From JBEEJZ01 sp046046915 (GTDB taxonomy: Bacteria > Pseudomonadota > Gammaproteobacteria > Burkholderiales > Burkholderiaceae_C), in assembly GCA_046046915.1 (NCBI GenBank), contig JBJOIT010000024.1, positions 1 through 46,723 on the forward strand: a stretch of DNA of 46,723 bases, read 5' to 3'. Every line of letters starts with the position of its first letter. Position 1 is the first letter of the stretch. The translations under genes and the position numbers were made by a program. Below are positions 32,082 through 39,396 of the stretch, in pieces. A model generated the notes under the pieces. The model was not told where the DNA came from, ran no database searches, and saw nothing but the letters and a program-made list of their open reading frames with translations.

Positions 32082-33506
32082 TCACATTGAGAAGATCTTG
32101 CCAGGGTTCAGGATGTTCTTAGGGTCCAAAGCCCGCTTGAGGGCGCGCATCATGTCTACCGCGCCCGAACCAGTCTCAGTCACCAAAAAATCCATCTTGT
32201 GTAGACCCACGCCGTGTTCGCCGGTGCAGGTGCCTTCCAGCTGCAAAGCGCGTGCTACCACCGCCTGATTCAAACGTTCTGCAGTGTCACGTTCTGATGG
32301 GCTGTCGGGGTCTATCAGGTAACCAAAATGAAAATTGCCGTCGCCCACATGACCGACCAAAAAGTAGGGCAGGCCTGACGCATCTGCTTCCGCTACAGAA
32401 TCCAGCAAGCCCTCTGCCAGACGGGAAATGGGCACGCAAGTGTCGGTCGTGATGACCTTGCAGCCTGGGCGGGACTGTACTGCTGCAAAGTAAGCGTTAT
32501 GCCGAGCTGTCCACAAGCGAGTGCGTTCTTCGGGCGTGCTCGCCCATTCAAAAGCCTGACCACCATGGTTCGAGGCAAGCTCCTGCACCAGCTGAGCCTG
32601 CTCTTGCACACTCGTGGGTGACCCGTGAAACTCCATCAGCAACATCGGAGATTCAGCCAGTGTTAGCTTGGAGTGCTTGTTCACGGCCCGAACGGTATTG
32701 ACGTCGATCAGCTCCACCCGAGCAATCGGAACACCCATCTGGATGATGTCTATGGTGGTCCGCACGGCCGCCTCAATGCTGGGGAAAGAGCAGACAGCCG
32801 CAGATATGGCCTCGGGCAGCGGATACAGCTTGAGCGTGATCTCGGTGATGACCCCCAAGGTGCCCTCTGAGCCCACCATCAGGCGCGTCAGGTCGTAGCC
32901 GGCGCTGCTTTTTTTGGCCCGGGTGCCGGTGCGGATCACCTCACCGCAGGCGGTCACGACTTCTAGCGCCAACACGTTTTCACGCATGGTGCCGTAGCGC
33001 ACGGCATTGGTGCCACTGGCACGCGTGGCGCACATGCCGCCCAGGCTGGCATCGGCTCCCGGATCGATGGGGAAAAACAGCCCGGTGCTCTTGATGTCTT
33101 CGTTGAGCTGCTTGCGCGTCACACCGGGCTGTACGGTCACGGTCAGGTCTTCTGCATGCACCGTCAGCACCCGGTTCATGCGGCTCATGTCGATGCTGAT
33201 GCCGCCTTGCACAGCCAGCAGATGCCCTTCTAAGGAGGAGCCAACTCCAAAAGGAATCAGCGGAACCTCATGCTCAGCGGCAAGCCGCACGACTTCGGAG
33301 ACCTCGGCGGTGCTTTCGACATACACCACAGCAGCAGGCGGTGGTACTGCAAACGAAGATTCATCCCGGCCATGCTGTTCGCGCACCACCTGGGCGGTGG
33401 AGCAGCGCTCGCCAAACCGTGCTTTCAGGGCCTGGATCAGGGCCTCAGGTGTGGGGCGCTGCTGAACCTGGGGCATCAGGTGGGCGGTGGGTATAGGCGC
33501 ATTCAT
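32082..33506 (-). CDS. FAD-binding 2-hydroxyacid (D-lactate/glycolate-type) dehydrogenase
   Basis: A 474-aa flavoprotein of the GlcD/DLD family. The FAD_binding_4 (PCMH) domain has PLIPFGVGSSLEGHLLAV, a DPGADASLGGMCATRASG loop and VGSEGTLGVITEITLKLYP. The C-terminal FAD-oxidase domain has HVGDGNFHF and CTGEHGVG, which bind the metal and substrate. It probably oxidises D-lactate or a related D-2-hydroxy acid and feeds electrons to a quinone or cytochrome. The frame extends to 33554, but the ATG at 33506 follows GGAGA and is preferred. Divergent from the adenosyltransferase gene. Confidence 0.88.
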   Translation of the reverse strand: MNAPIPTAHLMPQVQQRPTPEALIQALKARFGERCSTAQVVREQHGRDESSFAVPPPAAVVYVESTAEVSEVVRLAAEHEVPLIPFGVGSSLEGHLLAVQGGISIDMSRMNRVLTVHAEDLTVTVQPGVTRKQLNEDIKSTGLFFPIDPGADASLGGMCATRASGTNAVRYGTMRENVLALEVVTACGEVIRTGTRAKKSSAGYDLTRLMVGSEGTLGVITEITLKLYPLPEAISAAVCSFPSIEAAVRTTIDIIQMGVPIARVELIDVNTVRAVNKHSKLTLAESPMLLMEFHGSPTSVQEQAQLVQELASNHGGQAFEWASTPEERTRLWTARHNAYFAAVQSRPGCKVITTDTCVPISRLAEGLLDSVAEADASGLPYFLVGHVGDGNFHFGYLIDPDSPSERDTAERLNQAVVARALQLEGTCTGEHGVGLHKMDFLVTETGSGAVDMMRALKRALDPKNILNPGKIFSM

Positions 33507-33595
33507 GTGCGGGTCTCCTGTGTGTCGTACAAGTTTACGGGCCTTTGCGTACACAATTCAAACTCACATCGCCGAGACACAAGAGGACACAGAAC

Positions 33596-34162
33596 ATGGG
33601 TAACCGACTGACGCAAATCGCCACACGCACTGGCGACAACGGCACCACTGGCCTGGGAGACAACACCCGGGTCAGCAAAAACAGCTTGCGAGTGCACGCC
33701 ATGGGTGAGGTGGATGAGCTCAACTCAGGCATAGGCGTGCTGCTGTGTGAGCCGATGCCCGACGATGTGCGTCTGGTGCTGGTGGAGATCCAGCATCAGT
33801 TGTTTAACCTGGGCGGCGAGTTGTCGATACCCGGGTTCGAGCTTCTCAAGTCTGATGCTGTGCTGGCGCTGGACGACGCCCTTGCTACCTACAACGACCA
33901 GTTGCCGCGACTGCAAGAGTTCATCCTGCCAGCAGGCACCCGTGCCGCTGCTCTTGCCCATGTGTCACGCACGGTGGCCCGCCGTGCCGAGCGAGCTGTG
34001 GTGGCGCTGGGCAACGAAGAGGCCATCAAGGACACCCCCCGTCAGTACCTCAATCGCCTGTCCGACCTGATGTTTGTATTGGCACGCGTGCTCAATCGTA
34101 TGAACGGCGGCGACGATGTGTACTGGAAAAGTGAACGCATGGCCCAGTCAGGAACAGCCTGA
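33596..34162 (+). CDS. Cob(I)yrinic acid a,c-diamide adenosyltransferase (PduO type)
   Basis: A 188-aa ATP:corrinoid adenosyltransferase. It starts MGNRLTQIATRTGDNGTTGLGD with the ATP-binding TRTGDxG motif, and has VARRAERAV and YLNRLSDLMFVLARVLN in the helical core. It makes adenosylcobalamin from cob(I)alamin. No B12-dependent enzyme or B12 synthesis gene is in the window. The ATG at 33596 follows GAGG. Its last 15 bases overlap the end of the convergent LysR gene. Confidence 0.92.
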   Translation: MGNRLTQIATRTGDNGTTGLGDNTRVSKNSLRVHAMGEVDELNSGIGVLLCEPMPDDVRLVLVEIQHQLFNLGGELSIPGFELLKSDAVLALDDALATYNDQLPRLQEFILPAGTRAAALAHVSRTVARRAERAVVALGNEEAIKDTPRQYLNRLSDLMFVLARVLNRMNGGDDVYWKSERMAQSGTA

Positions 34163-35059
34163 TCCTAGGGCTTGTGCTTTTAGCCACTGTCGAAACGCCG
34201 CGAGTACTGGGCGCTCCTGTGGCAGGTCTGGTGTGACCAGGTAGTAAGCCCGTTCGCCCCGCAGCGCTTGCGGGCAAACCACCACCAGGGTGCCCGTGGC
34301 CAGCTCGTGGGCTACCAGCAGACGCGGTATCAGCGCTACACCCAGGCCATGTACCGCGGCTGCGGCCAGCATTGAAAACAGCTCGTAGCGCGGCCCGCGC
34401 AGCGGGTCTGTAGCCGAAACATGCATCGCCTCGAACCACTGGCGCCAGCCCTCTGGTCGTGTGCTTTGCTGTAGCAAGGGCAGCTGCGCCAGCGCCTGGG
34501 GTGACAGCTCGCCAGCTTCTGCCAGCAGGGCTGGGCAACACACAGGCACCACCTCTTCGTCCAGCAGTTTGTCCGCCCGCGTGCCGGGCCAGTTGGCAAC
34601 CTGCGCGGGTGTGCCGGTGTAAAGCGCAGCGTCAAACTCTGTGTCGGCAAACAAAAAAGGGCGGGTGCGGGTGTCGATGTGCACAACTATGTCGGGATGC
34701 CGGCCGGCCAGATTCCCCAGGCGCGGAATCAGCCAGTGGGTGGCAAAGGTGGGCACGGCTGCCAACCGAAGCTGCCCGCCTGTGGTTTGTCGGGCCATGG
34801 CATCCAGTGTGTCTCGCTCCAGCGACGCCAGACCTTGGCGTACCTGCTGGGCATAGGCCGCCCCAGTGGCGTTCAGCGAGACACCGTGGCGGGTGCGTCG
34901 AAAAAGCTTTTGCCCCAGCAGGTCTTCCAGCAGTGTGATCTGGCGTGACACCGCACTTTGGGTCAGTGCCAATTCCTGTGCGGCACGCGTGTAGCTTTCG
35001 TGGCGGGCGGCGGCTTCAAAGCACATCAAGGCCTGAGTGGACGGTATCTTGCGTCGCAT
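34148..35059 (-). CDS. LysR-family transcriptional regulator (GcvA-like)
   Basis: A 303-aa LysR regulator. The N-terminal winged helix-turn-helix has YTRAAQELALTQSAVSRQITLLEDLLGQKLFRR, and a C-terminal effector domain follows. Divergent from gcdH across a 133-bp gap, it is the likely regulator of the gcdH/CoA-transferase unit (a GcdR role), inferred from position. The gap holds CTCA-taag-TGAG at 35089-35100, a possible half of a LysR site. Its 3' end overlaps the adenosyltransferase gene by 15 bp. Confidence 0.9.
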   Translation of the reverse strand: MRRKIPSTQALMCFEAAARHESYTRAAQELALTQSAVSRQITLLEDLLGQKLFRRTRHGVSLNATGAAYAQQVRQGLASLERDTLDAMARQTTGGQLRLAAVPTFATHWLIPRLGNLAGRHPDIVVHIDTRTRPFLFADTEFDAALYTGTPAQVANWPGTRADKLLDEEVVPVCCPALLAEAGELSPQALAQLPLLQQSTRPEGWRQWFEAMHVSATDPLRGPRYELFSMLAAAAVHGLGVALIPRLLVAHELATGTLVVVCPQALRGERAYYLVTPDLPQERPVLAAFRQWLKAQALGSGCS

Positions 35060-35192
35060 CGTGTGCTGCTCAGTGGAAGCTTTTTAGTCTCATAAGTGAG
35101 CAAAATGCATATCAGGATGTTAAATCACCGTTTGATTCGGGGTTTGCAGGGGGATAACATGCGATCTAGTCATTTTCACTGGAGACAACACC

Positions 35193-36389
35193 ATGGCCCA
35201 CGCTGCCTTCAACTGGCAAGATCCCTTTTTGCTCGATCAGCAACTGAGCGATGACGAACGCATGGTTCGGGATGCGGCTGCGGCCTATTGCCATGACAAA
35301 TTGCAGCCGTGTGTGACGCAGGCCTTTCGAGATGGCACCACCGACGTGGCCATCTTTCGTGAAATGGGCGAGCTGGGTTTGCTGGGCCCCACCATCCCCG
35401 AGGCCTATGGTGGCCCAGGCCTCAATTACGTGGCTTACGGCCTGATTGCCCGCGAAGTGGAGCGTGTAGATTCTGGCTACCGCTCGATGATGAGCGTGCA
35501 AAGCTCGCTGGTGATGGTGCCGATTTTTGAATTCGGCACCGAGGCGCAAAAGCAAAAATACCTGCCCAAGCTGGCCAGCGGGGAATGGATAGGTTGCTTT
35601 GGTCTGACTGAGCCCGATCACGGCTCAGATCCCGGTTCCATGGCCACGCGTGCCCACAAAGTGCCTGGTGGCTACAAGCTCACTGGTAGCAAGATGTGGA
35701 TTTCCAACAGCCCCATGGCCGATGTGTTTGTGGTTTGGGCCAAAGAGGTCAGCGAAGGCGGCGCAGTGGGCCCCATCCGTGGCTTCGTTCTTGAAAAAGG
35801 CATGGCGGGCCTGAGCGCGCCGGCCATACACGGCAAGGTGGGCCTGCGTGCATCGGTCACTGGCGAGATCGTGATGGATGGCGTGTTCTGCCCCGAAGAC
35901 AACGCTTTTCCCGAGGTGCAGGGCCTGAAGGGGCCATTCACCTGCCTCAACTCGGCCCGCTACGGCATCGCCTGGGGTGCCTTGGGCGCAGCTGAAGACT
36001 GCTGGTTGCGAGCCCGCCAATACACGCTGGACCGCAAACAGTTTGGTCGCCCGCTGGCGGCCAACCAGCTGATCCAGAAAAAACTGGCCGACATGCAAAC
36101 CGAGATTGCGCTGGGCCTGCAGGGCTGCCTGCGCTTGGGCCGCATGAAAGATGAAGGCAGTGCATCGGTCGAAATCACGTCCATCCTCAAGCGCAACTCC
36201 TGCGGCAAGGCCCTGGACATTGCCCGCATGGCGCGCGACATGATGGGCGGCAACGGCATCAGCGACGAATTTGGTGTCGCCCGCCACCTGGTGAACCTCG
36301 AGGTGGTCAACACCTATGAAGGCACCCACGACATCCACGCCCTGATTCTGGGCCGCGCGCAGACGGGCATTGCCGCGTTCGCCAACTGA
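35193..36389 (+). CDS. gcdH: Glutaryl-CoA dehydrogenase
   Basis: A 398-aa acyl-CoA dehydrogenase. The flavin/substrate regions are CFGLTEPDHGSDPGSM and TGSKMWISNSPMAD. The catalytic Glu is Glu376 in NTYEGTHDIHALILGRAQTG, a sequence characteristic of glutaryl-CoA dehydrogenase. It oxidises and decarboxylates glutaryl-CoA to crotonyl-CoA in lysine, tryptophan and glutarate breakdown. The divergent LysR gene and downstream class III CoA-transferase form the usual glutarate module. Confidence 0.93.
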   Translation: MAHAAFNWQDPFLLDQQLSDDERMVRDAAAAYCHDKLQPCVTQAFRDGTTDVAIFREMGELGLLGPTIPEAYGGPGLNYVAYGLIAREVERVDSGYRSMMSVQSSLVMVPIFEFGTEAQKQKYLPKLASGEWIGCFGLTEPDHGSDPGSMATRAHKVPGGYKLTGSKMWISNSPMADVFVVWAKEVSEGGAVGPIRGFVLEKGMAGLSAPAIHGKVGLRASVTGEIVMDGVFCPEDNAFPEVQGLKGPFTCLNSARYGIAWGALGAAEDCWLRARQYTLDRKQFGRPLAANQLIQKKLADMQTEIALGLQGCLRLGRMKDEGSASVEITSILKRNSCGKALDIARMARDMMGGNGISDEFGVARHLVNLEVVNTYEGTHDIHALILGRAQTGIAAFAN

Positions 36390-36416
36390 GCGTCCCTTGC
36401 TGGGCGACCTTGTGTG

Positions 36417-36496
36417 GCATTGAAAGGGGCTTGGGCCCCCGCCTCATGCTGTCCTGCTGGCCAGAAATCGGCTGGAGCCCAAGCCCCTTTCAATGC
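36417..36496. repeat. Perfect 20-bp inverted repeat between gcdH and CoA-transferase gene
   Basis: Arm 36417-36436 (GCATTGAAAGGGGCTTGGGC) is the exact reverse complement of 36477-36496, with a 40-bp loop that has its own CTGGCCAG palindrome. It begins 28 bp after the gcdH stop and ends 38 bp before the next start. No T tract follows. Candidate operon-internal RNA stem or mobile-repeat remnant. Confidence 0.95.
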
Positions 36497-36534
36497 GGGT
36501 GAGGACGCCAGCAACCTAAATCGCGATAAGCAAC

Positions 36535-37785
36535 ATGATCGAAAAACAAAGCGCCCTGGGGCATCTCAAAGTTCTTGACCTGTCCCGCGTTCTCGCCGGC
36601 CCCTGGTGTACCCAGATGCTGGCGGATCTGGGGGCGGACGTCATCAAGGTGGAGCGGCCAGGCGAGGGTGACGACACCCGCCACTGGGGCCCCCCTTTCC
36701 TGAAAGACGTGGACGGCCAGGACACCGATCAAGCCACCTACTTCACCGCCTGCAACCGCAACAAGCGCTCGGTCACCATCGACATGGCCCAGCCCCAGGG
36801 CCAGGCGCTGATCCGCCAAATGGCCATGGGCAGCGATGTGCTGGTCGAGAACTTCAAGGTTGGCGGCCTGGCCAAGTATGGGCTGGACTTTGAGAGCCTG
36901 CATGCCCTCAATCCCCGGCTCATCTATTGCTCCGTGACCGGCTTTGGCCAGACTGGGCCTTATGCCCATCGCGCTGGCTACGACCTGATGATCCAGGCCA
37001 TGAGCGGCATGATGAGCATCACCGGTCGACCAGACGACGTGCCTGGCGGCGGGCCGCAACGTGTGGGTGTGGCCTTGATTGATTTGTTCACCGGCACCTA
37101 CGCCACCAGTGCCATCCTGGCCGCCATCGAGGCCCGGCACCGCAGCGGCCTGGGGCAGCACATCGATATGGCCTTGCTGGATGTGGGCATGGCCATCCTG
37201 GCCAATCAGGCCGCAGGATTTTTGAACACCGGGGGCGTTCCCTCCCGTCAGGGCAACAGCCACCCCAGTCTGGTGCCCTATCAGGACTTTCCCACGGCCG
37301 ATGGCGCCATGCTGCTTGCCATCGGTAACGACGGCCAGTTTGTACGTTTTTGCCAGGCAGCCGGTCACCCGGAGTGGGCGGCAGACGCACGCTTTGCCAC
37401 CAACACCCAGCGTGTGATGCACCGTGAGGTGCTGGTCCCCGCCATGAGCCAGGTCACCTGTCTGCGCACCACCGCACAGTGGATTGCCTTGCTGAAGGAT
37501 AAAGCCGTGCCCTGCGGCGCCATCAACGACATCGGCCAGGCCTTCGACGATGCCCAGGTTCGGGCCCGTGGCTTGGTGGTGCAGCTAGCCACCACCCCTC
37601 AGGCCCAGGCGAAAACGGCCGTGCAGGCTGTGGCGACCGTCGTCAGCCCCTTGCGCCTGACCGCAACGCCGACCGTGCTGCGGCGTCCCCCGCCCGCCTT
37701 GGGCGAGCACACTGCCGAGGTTCTGGCGGAATTGGGGCTGGATGCAGCCCGTGTGGCAGAGCTGAGCGCGGCCGGTGTGATTTAA
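36535..37785 (+). CDS. CaiB/BaiF class III CoA-transferase
   Basis: A 416-aa family III CoA-transferase. It has KVLDLSRVLAGPWCTQMLADLGADVIKVE near the N-terminus and the catalytic Asp150 in GYDLMIQAMSGMMSITG, with typical length. Next to gcdH, the likely reaction is transfer of CoA from succinyl-CoA to glutarate, feeding GcdH; this comes from context and from the known SUGCT-type partner of gcdH. It is probably cotranscribed with gcdH through the 20-bp inverted repeat. Confidence 0.9.
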   Translation: MIEKQSALGHLKVLDLSRVLAGPWCTQMLADLGADVIKVERPGEGDDTRHWGPPFLKDVDGQDTDQATYFTACNRNKRSVTIDMAQPQGQALIRQMAMGSDVLVENFKVGGLAKYGLDFESLHALNPRLIYCSVTGFGQTGPYAHRAGYDLMIQAMSGMMSITGRPDDVPGGGPQRVGVALIDLFTGTYATSAILAAIEARHRSGLGQHIDMALLDVGMAILANQAAGFLNTGGVPSRQGNSHPSLVPYQDFPTADGAMLLAIGNDGQFVRFCQAAGHPEWAADARFATNTQRVMHREVLVPAMSQVTCLRTTAQWIALLKDKAVPCGAINDIGQAFDDAQVRARGLVVQLATTPQAQAKTAVQAVATVVSPLRLTATPTVLRRPPPALGEHTAEVLAELGLDAARVAELSAAGVI

Positions 37786-37792
37786 GGGTGAT

Positions 37793-38686
37793 CTAAGGCC
37801 GTCGATTGACCAGCACGATGCCGCCGGCCACCAGCGCCAGCGCGCCCAGCAGCGCGATGGTGAGGGGCTCGCCCAACCACAAGGCCCCCGAGGCCATGGC
37901 AAACACTGGCGTCAGAAAAACAAAGACCGAGATTTTGGTGGCTGGGTAGCGACCCAGCATCCACATCCACACCAGGTAGCTGCCAAAGGCACCCAGCACG
38001 GTTTGCACCAGCAGCGAAGTGGTGGCAAAGGCGCTGAATTGCCAATGCCAGGGCTCGCCCAGCACGGCAGACAAGATAGGCAGCGTGATGGCGCCCACGC
38101 CCAGCTGGTACATCAGCAGTTTCTCGGGGGAGACCCGCACCAGATTGCTGCTGCGGATGACCACCGTGGTCAGGCCCCAGCACATGCCGCCGGCCAGCGC
38201 CAGCAAATCACCCTGCCACTGAAGGACTGGCGCGCTGGCCTGTAGGCCCTCGCGCAGGGCCAGGCTGACGCCCGCAAAGGCCAGGATCAGCCCCAGCCAT
38301 TGCATGCTTGAGAGGCGCTCGGTACGCACAAACAGGGGCACCAGCACCGCCACCCAGAAGGGTGAGGTGTACAAAAACAGTGTCAACCGTGAGGCAGTGG
38401 TGTGTTGCAGGCCGATGTACATGCACGCAAACTCGGACGCAAACAGGGCCCCAGCCAACATACCTGCGCGCCACGAGCCATCACGCCCAAACAGAGACAC
38501 ACCGCGCCAGCGGCACCATAGCAGCAGCAGTATGGCTGCGCCCCCGAGGCGGATGGAAACCTGAAACACGGGAGGCACCTCAGCCAATGTTGCTTTGGCC
38601 AGTGCCTGTTGAAAGCCCCACAAGAGGCAGCAGCCCAGCAGCAGAATGACGGCCAGGCCGTCGAGGTGGTCTTTACGTTGGGTCAT
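37793..38686 (-). CDS. DMT-superfamily (EamA) transporter
   Basis: A 297-aa protein with ten predicted membrane helices in two EamA repeats (the first LLLGCCLLWGFQQALAKATL, the second LALAGGMCWGLTTVVIRSS). DMT exporters move metabolites or drugs; the substrate is unknown. The frame extends to 38749, but MTQRKDHLDG at 38686 is the more typical start. Convergent with the CoA-transferase gene, 7 bp apart. Confidence 0.88.
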   Translation of the reverse strand: MTQRKDHLDGLAVILLLGCCLLWGFQQALAKATLAEVPPVFQVSIRLGGAAILLLLWCRWRGVSLFGRDGSWRAGMLAGALFASEFACMYIGLQHTTASRLTLFLYTSPFWVAVLVPLFVRTERLSSMQWLGLILAFAGVSLALREGLQASAPVLQWQGDLLALAGGMCWGLTTVVIRSSNLVRVSPEKLLMYQLGVGAITLPILSAVLGEPWHWQFSAFATTSLLVQTVLGAFGSYLVWMWMLGRYPATKISVFVFLTPVFAMASGALWLGEPLTIALLGALALVAGGIVLVNRRP

Positions 38687-38758
38687 GGACTCGGCAGGTT
38701 GGGCAAGGGCATGGCGCCGGCCAAGTGTGCGCGTGAGCCTGCGCGGCAATTGGTCAGC

Positions 38759-39277
38759 TTAAAGCGGGTGCTCAGTGTAGAACTTGCCACCGTGATACAG
38801 CAGCGGCGATGCCCCCGCCTGGTGCATGCAGCGTTCCACCTCACCTACAAAAATGACATGGTCGCCTTCGTTGTAGCGGCTGCGGTTGAAGCATTCAAAC
38901 GTGGCAATCGCGCCTTTGAGCAAAGGCGCACCGGCAATACCGTCGGTAAAGGCCACGTCGGCAAAGCGGTCCAGCCCCTTGCTGGCAAAGCGCATGGCCA
39001 GGTCCTGCTGGTCAGCACCCAGAATGTTGATGGCGTAATGGGAGCCAGCGCTCATGGCTGGCATGGAAGAAGCCGAGTTGGACAGGCTCCACAACACCAA
39101 GGGCGGTGCCAGGGACACCGAGTTGAATGAGTTGGCCGTGAGGCCGACCAGGTCGCCATTGGCGGCACGCGCGGTCACGATCGTGACTCCCGTGGCAAAC
39201 ATGCCCAACGCGGCACGAAACTCCTGGCTAGAGAAGCTGGGGGAGGCGGCCTGGGCTCGCGCAGTGGTCAAAGTCAT
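38759..39277 (-). CDS. Flavin reductase family protein (FMN-binding split barrel)
   Basis: A 172-aa protein with the family pattern FRAALGMFATGVTIVTA, GLTANSFNSVSLAPPLVLWSL and YHGGKFYTEHPL. Such enzymes reduce FMN/FAD with NAD(P)H to supply two-component monooxygenases. No partner oxygenase is adjacent. It lies 72 bp from the DMT gene on the same strand and is divergent from the molybdenum hydroxylase gene. Confidence 0.9.
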   Translation of the reverse strand: MTLTTARAQAASPSFSSQEFRAALGMFATGVTIVTARAANGDLVGLTANSFNSVSLAPPLVLWSLSNSASSMPAMSAGSHYAINILGADQQDLAMRFASKGLDRFADVAFTDGIAGAPLLKGAIATFECFNRSRYNEGDHVIFVGEVERCMHQAGASPLLYHGGKFYTEHPL

Positions 39278-39396
39278 GTGGGGAATTTACCCGAACTTGA
39301 TTTCTCTGACCCCAAGCAGGCCATCGGTCGCGGCCTTGTGCAAAATGGACCTGATACGGGCGTCTGAGCCCCACCTCACCTAACGGAAACCACACC

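Noticed and set aside
36490..37422. 310-aa open frame antisense to the CoA-transferase gene
   Set aside because: Shadow of a GC-rich gene, with no family resemblance.
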